Source of the DNA: Hofstenia miamia | Taxonomy: Eukaryota; Xenacoelomorpha; Acoela | Assembly (NCBI GenBank): GCA_004352715.1 | Contig: SCFE01000047.1 | Span: 74,718-98,918 of the forward strand | Reading direction: 5' to 3' | DNA: 24,201 bases | Part shown: in pieces, positions 1 through 10,117 of the stretch | Layout of the letters: each line of letters begins with the position of its first letter | Position numbering within the stretch: position 1 is the stretch's first letter | Position numbers and translations under genes: made by a program | Notes under the pieces: generated by a model | Databases searched by the model: none | What the model saw: the letters and a program-made list of their open reading frames with translations, nothing else | What the model was told of the DNA's origin: nothing

Positions 1-620
1 GCTGTGAAACTCTCTTTGTTCAAGTCCATTCCTCGCGCCATTCTTCTCTACGCGTCTCCTTGTTGGTGGCCTTCTCGTGCTTTGTTCCACTCCATGGAAC
101 GTTTCCAGAAACGCGCTTTCAAATGGATTTCCTCTTTGGACTATAAAGACGCTCTGCTGAAATTCTCCACTCTCCCGCTGTCACTCTACTTCCATGCCTG
201 TGATCTCCTTCTGTTCAATCGACTACTGACTCGCAAATTGGATCTTGATCCTTTTGATTTCATTAAGTTCTCCAATTCCTGCTGCACTCGCTCTGATGAT
301 GTTGTCACCTTCTCCATTCGTCGTACAAAGAAACATCGCACCCTTCACTCGTTTTTCAATCGTGCTTGTACTGCTGCTAATTACATCTTGACTCGCAACC
401 CTCCAACAGCGATTGATTTCTTTTCCCCACCACCGAGCTTCAAGAAATCTTTGATGGCTTTCCTCTTTGCTGAGCCCTTCTCCGACTTCGCCTACTCTTC
501 CATTTGCTCCTATTTCATCTCCTGTGACTGTCCTCGCTGCCGTAAAACTTGACTTGTTTTTATTTTCTTGTTGTGTATGCCTTCAGCGGCTAAATAAAGT
601 CATTGATTATTATTATTATT
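1..620 (+). mobile_element. CR1/jockey-like LINE, 3' end
   Basis: Non-LTR retrotransposon 3' end running in from the left window edge. An open frame ends at TGA 550-552. Its product is the region after the reverse transcriptase: it has the pattern 'LPLSLYFHACDLLLFNRLL' (finger/thumb-type segment common after the RT in CR1/jockey elements) and a C-terminal Cys cluster ending CDCPRCRKT. A 3' UTR of only about 55 nt follows, with TAAATAAAG and an ATT-microsatellite tail (607-622), as expected of CR1-type elements that end in short tandem repeats rather than long poly(A). The last ~295 bp recur, apparently identically, at 9818-10117. The open frame plus this identity suggest a young family. The endonuclease and RT catalytic domains lie outside the window. 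Confidence 0.85.
4..552 (+). CDS. LINE ORF2 C-terminal fragment (post-RT region)
   Basis: Open for 182 codons from the window edge to TGA, so the true start is upstream and outside. The GTG at position 4 is not a credible initiator. The product is Phe/Ser/Cys-rich. It matches, by pattern, the region after the RT domain of CR1/jockey/RTE-like polymerases: an aromatic stretch after 'HSMERFQKRAFKWI', then 'SFKKSLMAFLF' and a short Cys motif CDCPRCR at the very end. No RT catalytic box is inside the window. It is uninterrupted, unlike the LINE relic at 4505-6345. Confidence 0.75.
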   Translation: MKLSLFKSIPRAILLYASPCWWPSRALFHSMERFQKRAFKWISSLDYKDALLKFSTLPLSLYFHACDLLLFNRLLTRKLDLDPFDFIKFSNSCCTRSDDVVTFSIRRTKKHRTLHSFFNRACTAANYILTRNPPTAIDFFSPPPSFKKSLMAFLFAEPFSDFAYSSICSYFISCDCPRCRKT

Positions 621-646
621 ATTTTTGAGGAAAAAATTGTATAATA

Positions 647-963
647 ATACAGTTCAGGGCTTTTAAATCGAGTTCGAGTTACTCAGACCAAGTTCGAGTA
701 TTGTCTTAAAGAAAATACCGAGTTCGATCTAGTTTTCTTCTAATTCCGAGTTTGTTTGGGTAAAACCATTTATTGTACAGTTATTCTAAGCTAAAAAATA
801 GTTGTTTGCGAGTGGTAAAGAAATTGAAATTTAAGAAAATTTAATTTTTACTTTATTTTCGATAGTGTTCGAGGTTTGATGATTTCTCTTTCGATCGAGT
901 TTTGCGAGCCTTTTCGAGTTAGAGTTCTTAACATTCCGAGTACTCGAACACTCTGATAGAGTT
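647..963. mobile_element. hAT-type MITE with 8-bp target duplication
   Basis: A 301-bp non-coding element (655-955) begins CAGGGCTTTTAAATCGAGTT and, read from its other end, CAGAGTGTTCGAGTACTCGG. CAGRG termini are typical of hAT superfamily TIRs. It is flanked by ATACAGTT (647-654) and ATAGAGTT (956-963), an 8-bp direct repeat with one mismatch, the duplication size hAT transposases make. The interior is full of GAGTTCGAG/CGAGTT words, especially in the outer ~50 bp of each end, as in hAT elements with subterminal repeats. There is no ORF, so this is a non-autonomous copy. Confidence 0.7.
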
Positions 964-3900
964 ATATTAAATAAGCTGTGAATCTCAATTTAATATAGTA
1001 ATAAGGATTTTCAAAATTGTAATATTAACTACAATTTTCATTTCATAATATTAATATTACAAACTAAGGTTTAAGGTTTGCTTTACTTATAGTCAATAAA
1101 ATAATCAAATTTTTGTTTAGTGTTATTGATAGTTTCTGAATAAGATTGGAGTTTTTAGCAAATACCTGAGAGGCCAAATTTAAAGTTTTTGACACTTCAT
1201 ATCATTTTAATATATAATCGCTTAGTGTATGACCATTTTCATTATAAGTGTTTTTCGCTGAAATTTACTAAAGATCAAAACTTGATTTAAACCAAAGTTT
1301 ATAGATTTGCTTAATTATACAATTATATTTTAGTTAAAGATAATTATTATATGACTGCGTGGTTTTATATGCTATGTTGCTTAAATATATACAGCGTGTT
1401 ACAAATATGCTGAATTATAACAAGTTATCGGTCTATATCGATTATATTTTAAACTTTTTGTGTAATTTATTGTATTATCCATCGTTTTATCCCTAAATTA
1501 GTGTTTACTTTATCCGCGTGTCGCTATTCTACAAGTTCGCCGGGTTAAATAACTTAGTAATTAAATTCTATATTTTCCGTAACAATAACAGTCGCTTTTT
1601 ATACTGCGAATTTAACCTCCTTATGTAAAATTTAAACTAAGAAAGACCATGGCGTAATTTTAGAAATCGTTTAAAATTTTATTATTGAAATTATTTTTGT
1701 ACTATTTGTCCATTATGCCACACTAAAGTACAAGAAAATAAATTTTGAAATACCCATAATGTGGATGTATAGAAACAGCAAAAAAATGTTTACTAACTGC
1801 GTCGATAAAAATTGACCATAGCACAAGCTGAGAGCTACTAATGCGTACAGTTCGAACCAATTAACTTCGAAAAGTGGAAACATTTAATATATAAGACATG
1901 AAAAACTAATAAAATAATTGCTCACTACTTTACACGTATGAAATACTTTAGGAGAAAATACATATGTCAAAAAAATCTAAAGGGACTAACTCAGAAGAAA
2001 ACTGTAAGAATGCTACTATATAGCTGAATAATCAATAGAAGAGTATTTATAATGTAATGCAAAGGCTTAATTATTAAGTATTTTGAGGATTTTCAGAATT
2101 AAGCTTGAATATTTGCTGTGACATCAGAGCACCTCATTGAAGTTTCCCACAGAATGGAAACATTTAACAAAATTTACAATTATTGAGTTTATCATAAAAA
2201 CAAAATTTTTCAATAAATAAATTTTTATTTTTTCCCATTTCACAATTAGATGCTTTCAACAATTTTTAAATGTATGAAAAGATCTAAATTTTGTACACTG
2301 ATCACAGAAATTCTTAAAAAATGGGTGTGAGAATTCAAAATTTCCTAGATTTTTGAAGATTTCCAATAATTTATGCTACATCATTTCTGACATTCTAAAT
2401 ACTAAAGATGGTCACATTTCAAGGTCAGATGTGTTTTAGTGCTAGTCAAAATGACAATGGAATTTTGGACATTGCTAATATAAAAAGATCTAGAGAATCC
2501 AACAAACTGTCAGCCATTAATTAAGGAATATACAATAATAAGATTATGTAGTATATTTCAAAATTTTGTGAAAATCCCTCATTTGATTGGCTTAATGCAT
2601 TATATATGCAAAGAATAACTTAAGATTGACTTGCAAGCCTAAAAATTATTTACTAATATAGTATTTGGTAAATAAATAGAACAGAAAATTTAACAAGGTT
2701 TACCATAAAAAACTTAAAACCTTCAATGGGCTGAAAATGAAGTTTATAAGTAGCCATGTAAATAGTCATGCTGTATATAAGCAATATGAAGTTTGGCTGA
2801 TTTACTGAAATTCCACAATAGAGATATACAATCACATTCCAATCAAACAAAATCAGCTCTCAAATGATTTCTGTGTTGGCTAAGAGTTACCTTTCTACTT
2901 AGCAAAACTTATATAATGGGATATTATCTAGGTTATAGGACAACATTGAAAGTTAAAAGTGAGAAAGATGTTATAATGTGACACTACTTCTATAAGGCAC
3001 TTCTGCTCAGAGATTTAATTCCTTTATGGGAATTGGTATTTGATAGTCTTGTTGGAATTGGGATCAAAATTAATAAATTCTCTAGTGTGAGAATTTGATT
3101 ATTATCAGAATTATCAGAATTGAGTTAGAAATTGGGATTCAAAATTGACATTAGAACATAATTTGGAGAGTTATTTACAAATTTTGCAGTAATTCCAAGT
3201 TCGTAATATAAATCAAATGTAAATTTTGGAATGATAATGGATCTGAAAATTAAAATAATTAATTTTTTATAAAATTTTCAGTTGTATCAAGTCAAGACTC
3301 AAGAATTAATGCGTTCACTTCTGAATTGCTCCAATTGATTTTTATGAACTCATTTAAGAACTTGAAAATTTTGTTTAAATTATAGCCAATAACCACAAAG
3401 CTGCAAAGATACAGTTTTGAAATGAATAATCTTGTTTTGAATTTGAACTATGGATTGTCAAAGTTTTCTGTAAAAGCTGTAAATTAAATTCTTTTGCCCT
3501 TTTTTCATAACCCTAAACAGTCAAATAAGAATACTTTTCACTCACATTCTTTCAAACTCAAAATAATTTAAGTAATCATCTGTAAATATATTTAGTACAC
3601 ATTTCTATTTGCCATAGTAAAAAATAAAGTATATTACTACTATTACTAGTAGTTGTAACAGCAGCTTGAGACTTATTATCAGCTCAATATTCAAATGCAA
3701 GTTAATTTTCCAATGTATAACTCTAATGAAAAAACCAAACGAAGTTTGACAAAATTACGATCCCGGTCTGACGGTACGGTATGCATATATTGCGAAAATT
3801 TTCCACATTCAAAAAGAAAAATATTTAGTTTTTTCATATCATTTCCATCAGGTTTGATTGCATATTAAATCAAATGTAGTAGTAGTAAAAGACTACCAAT

Positions 3901-4500
3901 AAAGGCAATTAACCTATTGATAAAAATCGCTACAAAGAACAATTAAAAATTGATAATGATTTTATGTATATGGCAGTTGAAAAGTGTCTTTAATTTCCTT
4001 TTCACATAGTTTGGCTTGTCATAGAGATTTACGTCGGTTTTTTGGTGAATGAAATTTGCTAGTTTCGTTGAGCGCTGGAAATATTCCTGTTCCGACGCTT
4101 TGTAGTGGCAATGTTCGTTTGCTCTATATGGTCAGAAAATTTCAAATTGCATGTTGAGTTGTGAGTGGTAACGCTGAAAAAATGATAAGTATCAACATCA
4201 AAACAGGTTGAAAGTATCTTGTTGAAAAGAAGTAAGTCTGAAAGTTCAAATAACAGAGAAATAGGGAGCAGATTTAGTGAATAAAGACGTTTAAAATAAT
4301 TCGCCTCATTTAAAATCCATTTGGTAAACTTTTTGTGGAAATTTTTGTTTTATTTAAAGACCATGCGACAGAGCAATAAAAATTTTAGGCATTATATACG
4401 TTCTCTAGATTGTAAGACGGTTGTGCCAATGGAGTTTTTTTGGCAATGCTCGGTGAATAGATAGAATACGTAAGTAACAGTGTTTTATTTTATTGTTAAT
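956..4500. other. AT-rich non-coding stretch
   Basis: I see no convincing gene. Frames are short and broken in all six readings, no exon pair with homology is recognisable, and A+T is very high. Short runs of simple repeats occur (for example ACTACTATTACTAGTAGT near 3634-3653 and AATGTAGTAGTAGTAAAA near 3875). Old unrecognised transposon debris is likely but cannot be shown by eye. Confidence 0.6.
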
Positions 4501-4504
4501 ATGG

Positions 4505-5680
4505 GTTGAAAAATCAAGATTTGATGGAATTGTAATGCCAACTTATTGACATTGTCGCTTAGTACAATATCGTGGCTGTCGCCAAAAACAAGAGCTGCGG
4601 GATTTGACCCATAGTTGATTTTTCGATAGCTGAAAGCCAGTAATTACGTCTTAGAGGTGTTAAATGGAAGCTTGTTGCTCTGCAACCAAATATGCAGTGA
4701 TAATAAATCATTCTGCAAGATAATGAGATTTCGGTTTATTAGTTTTAAGTAATCGTCGTAAATGGAAGGCTGTTGAAGTTGATATGTTTTAGGGTATGTC
4801 ATTTATAAACATAAGGAAGAGCAAGGGCGCCAAAATTGACCCCTAAGGCACTCCACTAGTTATAGGCAGAAACGAGGAACGAATACCATTGATTTCAACA
4901 CACTGAAATCTTCCAAACGAATAAGAGGAGAGCAGTTTAAGTAAATTACCACCAACCCAATGAGATACAGAATCAAATGCTTTTGAAAAGTCCAGATACG
5001 CTGCAAAACAGTCTTCTCCAGAATCGACGCATTTCGTGTTGGAAACTGATTAACTGCGTGGCTGTAGAGCGGCCGCGTATAAATCATATAATTCATATAA
5101 ATCATATCAGGCGTTCAAAGGGAAAGTTTGGACAGTTTCGCAATAGGACTGTAGCATTGCAATGATTATCTGTTTCCAAGAAGCAGGGAACTCACATGAA
5201 AGTAAAATGTGTTTTACAAGTTGATGACAGTGAACAGATAGAGCGTTAGCGGCATCGCTTATGATTTCACCTGAAATATGGTCGGGACAGAAAAATCAAT
5301 TATGGAACAGTCAGTCGGTTGAAAAACACTAGTAAAGAACGTGTTGAAAGCAGTAGCGATTGTCTGGTGTCTTGAGATATGTTCTAATTTGTAAATCATT
5401 TTGGGAGGAAAGAGGGCTCTGTAGACATCGCCCTGATTAGCTTGTATATATCATCGGGTTTTGAGAATTTCACCAGAAATTTGGAAATATACGCTTCTTT
5501 ATCAAGTTCCACAGAATTTGAGAGATCTTTAACACCTCCATGGCGACCACTGGAACGATCCATACGAGAAAGAACTTTAAGAGTAGAGTTGGGAAAAACA
5601 ACACTCAGCGACAGCAGGATCATCCAGGTTTCAGTGATGAAAATGAAGACTGCAAGAAGAAGTTGTAACAAATGAGACGA
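4505..5680 (-). pseudogene. Decayed jockey/CR1-like LINE ORF2 (endonuclease and RT)
   Basis: Read right to left on the minus strand, the frames give an apurinic-endonuclease-type segment with TETW (about 5635-5624) and a DR...GRHGG motif (about 5560-5533). Next comes a linker and RT entry with 'FPASWKQ' (about 5200). RT box A follows as DFSKAFD (4992-4972), then the box ending SGVP-stop-GS and 'LAPLLFLMFINDIP' (about 4857-4800). Last is the post-YADD region with 'LQNDLLSLHIWLQSNKLPFN' (about 4720-4650). The conserved Gln of VPQGS is a TAG stop (4843-4845), a CAG-to-TAG transition. Several frameshifts and internal deletions are present, including around YADD. It is clearly dead, older than the LINE at position 1, and lies upstream of and antisense to FLCN. 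Confidence 0.75.
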
Positions 5681-6345
5681 CGGTTCAACGATACAATACT
5701 GTGGGCATTGGCAAGCAATAAGGAAAAGCCAGAGTTATGGGAGGGAGCAAGGAAGATCAGAATGAGATATTCAGTCAGGGCTAGGCGCATTACGGCGGCG
5801 GGGATGACGACCAAAAGATTTGCGCTCATCGTCAGAGAAGCGGTAATAACGAATCAATAGGCCCTAAGACCACACATCAGGATTCTTGAGTGCAAGATCA
5901 GACTCTTGATCGCAGCAACATGGAAGGATACAAATGGAGAGTCAGAACGTGGAGGACATCATCAAATAGTAGAGGAGGAACGAAGATGATTAGCAACATC
6001 TGAAGTGGACATAGAGACAGCAAAACGGCCAATTTAGATATGAGCTTTTCGGGGAGGCCGCGGAAGTGAACAAATTAGAACATCAGGGATACGGCAGAAA
6101 GCACTAGAACAAAAAACTGGACGAGGATGATTACGGTTAGTAGACTAAGCGATAGACTGCTTAGGATGATGCGATAGAACAGGAGGAGCAAGTGCGGGTG
6201 TGAAACTTGGAGCAGCAGTGTAGGAGAACATTTGAGATTGTAATGAGGAAAAATCGGAAAAAAGTTTTGTGATTCAGACAAGGATGATATGACACCAGGA
6301 TCGACTCAGCTTTCTCCAATCTATCGAAGATTTTAGAATACAAAT
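5681..6345 (-). pseudogene. Probable 5' part of the same LINE relic
   Basis: This stretch is less AT-rich than its flanks and continues the minus-strand LINE toward its 5' end. It has overlapping short minus-strand frames (6281-6075, 6343-6161, 5829-5620) rich in Ser, Leu and His, but I recognise no ORF1 domain. A short predicted helical segment (IFDRLEKAESI, from about 6331) could be an ORF1 coiled coil. Continuity with the endonuclease/RT part is inferred from position and base composition only. The outer edge near 6300-6345 merges into a repeat shared with 8913-9112. Confidence 0.4.
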
Positions 6346-6472
6346 GATTTATTTTAAAATTTGGGTATATATAACTAACAAAATGACAGTTTTCATTACA
6401 TTAGCTAAATATACTAATGATATATACAAGAAAATATTAATTTACGCAATAAATACCAAATGAAAAATTAAG
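6298..6472. repeat. Dispersed repeat, copy A
   Basis: Shares, in the same order and orientation, several blocks with 8913-9112: GATCGA..CTCA..TT.CTCCAAT, AGATTTTAGAAT.CAAAT, AAATTTGGGTA, ATTAGCTAAATATACTAATGA and ACAAGAAAATATTAATTTA. The blocks are separated by small indels. Because copy A abuts the minus-strand LINE relic, it may be the 5' untranslated end of that LINE family, read in reverse. Confidence 0.6.
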
Positions 6473-7892
6473 AATTCCATACATTAGACTTACGTATATG
6501 GTATGCTAATATAAAATTTTAACAAATTAACATACGCGTAACTTATTTACGTTACTCGCAATTATTAATATTCACACGTATGCAATTTTTTAAACTGTAA
6601 AACTTAACTGACGCTTATACTACGAATGCTGTGTATTCAATATATATTTCAAATAATATATTTGAATATTTCTGTCTATATTTATTCTTTTATTAAAAAC
6701 GTTGGAAAAACAAAAGGCTTTAACTTACTCTCTACAAAATAAAAGGCCAGAAGTAACGGCTAAGGAACGAATGAATATTTTCAATATTAACGCGCTACTA
6801 ATTACTGTTATATTATTGTAGGGCATTGTTTCTTGTTACAAGGATTTTGTAAAATATTACAGTAATTCTTTGCAAACATTACAATATTGTTTTTTACCGT
6901 AAACTAAGTAATGTATATTGTCAAAGGTTATTCTGGTGCAATATATAATTTATATTAGCTAACGGCATTCTAAAATAATTATTACCGAGTAAAAAGTATG
7001 CTACATTATTTACAAATGTTAAATATATTGCTAGCCTATATTTTGTTTTTGTCAAGGCGTAAAATGTATTTAATAGTAAAAATTGATAAATATATTACTA
7101 AAGCATACATGTTTTTTTACTGACATCTAAAAAATTAATACAATCCACAAACAATATATAACGTTTTACTAATTGATCTTATTTAGATCAACATAAAAAT
7201 TTAGCAAGAAATATAACCCAGACCACTTATTATGCATTAATAGATACATTATTTCTGTTGTTCCCCATTAGTTACAGCCATTGAAGCTTATGCTAATAAT
7301 TTCTAATTGCCACTTGTGACAGCATATTTAATAACTAACAAGTGTGAATCCTTCAAATATATAAAAAAAATGTATATACTTATTTTACTAATTATCAAAC
7401 CCAAAACGTTCATACATTAAATAGTATTTATTTAAATATTTAAGTTTAAATTAAATTACAAATTTGGTTATTAAGACAGAACTATCCTCAAAAGTCAGGC
7501 CGTATAAACCATGTAGTTAAGACGGTAAAAGTTTTGCATTCCACAAATTCCTGACAAAGTCAATGTTTTTCACAAGAGGAACAGCATTATTGGCATAGCG
7601 TGAAAACTTAGTGAAACGTAATTGGTTTGCTCTCAATGACTGACTTGTTCTGTGGCATTCCTGTTCGGTACTACAAGCTACCTAATTAAGATTCTCATTC
7701 TTTTATTTACGAGTTGTAAGCGTTTTATCTGATGTTCTTTGTCCAAATTGCTTAAAATTATATTTTCTTCATTTTTATTACTGTGTAATCTAAAATATAG
7801 TCAGTGACAATATTTGACAAACAATTTAGTAATATATAAGGAGTATTGATTTGAGTCTAAATGTTTATTACTACCTTTGAATATCTTTTCAG
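6473..7892. other. AT-rich region upstream of FLCN
   Basis: No open frame or recognisable element. It should contain the FLCN promoter and first untranslated exon if the gene is intact, but there is no clear TATA box, CpG island or initiator to single out in such AT-rich sequence. TCTTTTCAG at 7884-7892, just before the start codon, looks like a splice acceptor. That would place the promoter and a 5' untranslated exon further left. Confidence 0.5.
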
Positions 7893-7903
7893 ATTAAACT
7901 TTC

Positions 7904-8185
7904 ATGAACTTATGCGTTCTGTTATCATATTTTTGTGAGCAACATGGACCACGTGTAGTTATTGCTACATTATGTCAAACATCCAATAAACCCGAGCAGT
8001 GTGATACATCAAATGATCCAAAGAAGTATGATCAGTGTGAACGATGCGCTGGGCCAACTCGCCCATATGCTTCAAGCAAAGACAGTCAAAGTTTTAAATA
8101 CATCAGTCATTCATTGACCACCTTACGGGATAGTGAATTGATTGAACGTTTACAGCATATCTCCGTTAGAAGTCTTAGCTGTGAG
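7904..8185 (+). CDS. FLCN: Folliculin, first coding exon
   Basis: Ninety-four codons from ATG 7904. The start MNLCVLLSYFCEQHGPRVV lines up with the conserved start of animal folliculin (a Met, a short hydrophobic strand, then FCE.HGPR). A variable Cys-containing linker follows, then KYISHS and, at the exon end, VRSLSCE, which is also a folliculin hallmark. The exon stops at GAG|GTATTT (donor 8186). Reading past it gives unrelated residues and a stop at 8228-8230. A candidate acceptor TCTTTTCAG lies at 7884-7892, 11 nt before ATG, suggesting a 5' untranslated exon upstream. Folliculin is the longin/DENN-domain partner of FNIP, a GAP for RagC/D at the lysosome in mTORC1 and AMPK signalling. This exon encodes the start of the longin domain. 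The identification is from memory of the family, not a search. Confidence 0.9.
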
Positions 8186-8459
8186 GTATTTTTTATTTAT
8201 AGATTTACTAGTTTCACTATTTTTTTCTAAAATTGAAGTAATGTATAGCGGCATCTTTTGTTGTTTCTATATTTTCATTTAAATTCAGCAAATTTGTTTT
8301 GAATTATTAGAATGCTTAAGAGTTTCAAAGAACTCACGTTTCTATCTGTTCTAAAATAATTTTTTGCCTTATAATCTTATTAATTGTAGTTGAATTATTA
8401 TGTATGGAAAACTGTATTAAATCATGAACAATGCTTATTCATTGCTGTAAAGGCGTGTC

Positions 8460-8521
8460 TTAACTACACGATTTAATCGGTCCGACTTAATGGGACGATT
8501 AAATCGTATAGTTAAGTCGGA
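8460..8521. repeat. Overlapping inverted repeats (two mutually exclusive hairpins)
   Basis: Arm 8460-8479 (TTAACTACACGATTTAATCG) pairs with 8496-8515 with one mismatch in 20, around a 16-nt loop. A second pairing uses part of that loop: TCCGACTTAA at 8481-8490 is perfectly complementary to TTAAGTCGGA at 8512-8521, overlapping the right arm of the first. It may be a palindromic end of a small mobile element or a folded intronic RNA. I cannot decide which. Confidence 0.75.
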
Positions 8522-8912
8522 AATTTATTCCATTCACCCAACTTTCTTTTCGGATGTTCTAAGCCCCCAAATTTTACTAATTTTATATAATAAAATAAAT
8601 AAAAATATGTTATTAAAAAGTAGTTTTTTAGCATTAAATAACATTAATTGAAAAATTCTTGAAACATTTTTGTTTATTTTCTACACATTGTTTCTTTGAG
8701 AAGCTCTCTGTGACAAAAAGACTCCATGCTAATATATACAAAAATTAATTTCTTTTTGGCGCTTGGTGAATTACATTACCGCGTATTGAAACAAATAAAG
8801 AATTTAATTCCAAACCCGACTACTTGTCAATAATTACCGGTGAATTTACAATCTCTTTATTATTGTTAAAATACGCCATTGTTATGAGTTCGAACGCCAC
8901 GTTTTCTGAATG

Positions 8913-9112
8913 TGATCGAAAACAACTCAACTTACTCCAATGTAGTCAAGATTTTAGAATGCAAATAATTAAAATTTTCAAATTTGGGTAATTTAGTTGT
9001 TAATAATAATTTGAAAATTTTCACAATTATACAAACCAATATAAACATTAGCTAAATATACTAATGAAACAAGAAAATATTAATTTATTCATTTTAATAA
9101 ATATCACATTTT
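8913..9112. repeat. Dispersed repeat, copy B
   Basis: Second copy of the sequence at 6298-6472, in direct orientation about 2.6 kb away, within FLCN intron 1. The best shared block is CATTAGCTAAATATACTAATGA (about 9046-9067), flanked by other matching blocks. The indels between copies indicate old insertions. No coding potential is seen. Confidence 0.6.
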
Positions 9113-9169
9113 TCATTAAAAAAATATCTATCACATGCAATTTTTACGGTATTTATTAGGATAAAAATT

Positions 9170-9190
9170 AAATATATATATATATATATA
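9170..9190. repeat. (TA)n microsatellite
   Basis: Uninterrupted TA dinucleotides of about 20 nt at the edge of the dispersed repeat. Similar tracts occur near 13051-13071, on both sides of the gap at 16141, and at the right end of the window. Confidence 0.9.
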
Positions 9191-9239
9191 AATTTTCTGA
9201 AAAAAGATGTAAATTAATGTTTGTAATAAACAAAAATTA

Positions 9240-9440
9240 TTTTTAATATTAAAGATGCCCTAAATGGCAACTCCAGCGAATGCGAACCACTACACAGCGT
9301 TTCCTCGCCTAATAGGAGCAATTTGTGCACAGCTTGCAGCCGTCGCGTGGAGATACATCCACGGAATCGCCTACCAGAATTTAGGATTTTGTATTGGCGG
9401 ATCTCATTTCTCAGACTAGCTTTATAAAAGCATGACTTTT
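9240..9440 (-). other. Less AT-rich island of unknown nature
   Basis: About 200 bp with visibly higher G+C than the surrounding intron. It contains a small hairpin CGTGGA/TCCACG near 9342-9361 and a 77-codon minus-strand frame (9447-9214) with basic and leucine-rich stretches. It could be a SINE or MITE core or an old coding remnant. On the minus strand GGTTCGCATTC loosely resembles a Pol III B box, which is weak evidence. No function assigned. Confidence 0.3.
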
Positions 9441-9817
9441 TTGGCATAAATTAGACGTGATAACATATGCAAGAAAGTACCTAACCCTTACTTACTACAA
9501 TAGGAAGTAGTTAGGGATTTTTTGATTTAATTAAATTGTGCTGTTAATATTGGACATTGATATATTTTTGTGTTTTGATTTCATTTTCTACCGAATTTAC
9601 TCCTTGGCCTATGGATTATTAGTTACATACGAGCCTAGTCTATGGAATAATGAATCTGCTTTAAGTTTACGCAGGCGCAAAAGGTCATTGAGAGTACTGA
9701 TTTTTGGAATTTATTTTCTTCCGTTCAATTGTTGAAGTAGAATTTGATCATTTCATATTGATATAACAATGTATGTAATACAATATGCTGCAGTCAGGCT
9801 TTCCAAAGTGATTTTGG

Positions 9818-10117
9818 AAAGAAACATCGCACCCTTCACTCGTTTTTCAATCGTGCTTGTACTGCTGCTAATTACATCTTGACTCGCAACCCTCCAACAG
9901 CGATTGATTTCTTTTCCCCACCACCGAGCTTCAAGAAATCTTTGATGGCTTTCCTCTTTGCTGAGCCCTTCTCCGACTTCGCCTACTCTTCCATTTGCTC
10001 CTATTTCATCTCCTGTGACTGTCCTCGCTGCCGTAAAACTTGACTTGTTTTTATTTTCTTGTTGTGTATGCCTTCAGCGGCTAAATAAAGTCATTGATTA
10101 TTATTATTGTTATTATT
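9818..10117 (+). mobile_element. 5'-truncated LINE insertion, same family as at position 1
   Basis: From AAAGAAACATCGCACCC to the ATT-repeat tail, this is a base-for-base match, as far as I can compare by eye, to 327-616, offset by 9,491. It keeps the last ~75 codons of the LINE ORF2 with the same TGA (10041-10043), the short 3' UTR and a tail ATTATTATTATTGTTATTATT. Extreme 5' truncation is the usual result of incomplete target-primed reverse transcription. No clear target duplication is visible, as is common for CR1-type elements. The left junction falls within a 9-bp hairpin CTTTCCAAA/TTTGGAAAG (9799-9821). Confidence 0.9.

Noticed and set aside
1845-1865. GGTTCGAACTG on the minus strand, considered as a tRNA T-arm
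   Set aside because: No cloverleaf arms or A box at the right distance. No other tRNA or rRNA signature was found in the window.
2653-2850. 65-codon hydrophobic minus-strand frame
   Set aside because: Low-complexity AT-rich translation without motif, splice context or composition shift.
5442-5860. Plus-strand frames over the LINE relic
   Set aside because: Shadows of the minus-strand LINE coding sequence, which shows real endonuclease and RT motifs.
9538-9735. 65-codon plus-strand frame in FLCN intron 1
   Set aside because: Not in frame with either FLCN exon, hydrophobic AT-rich translation, and begins at an unlikely start.
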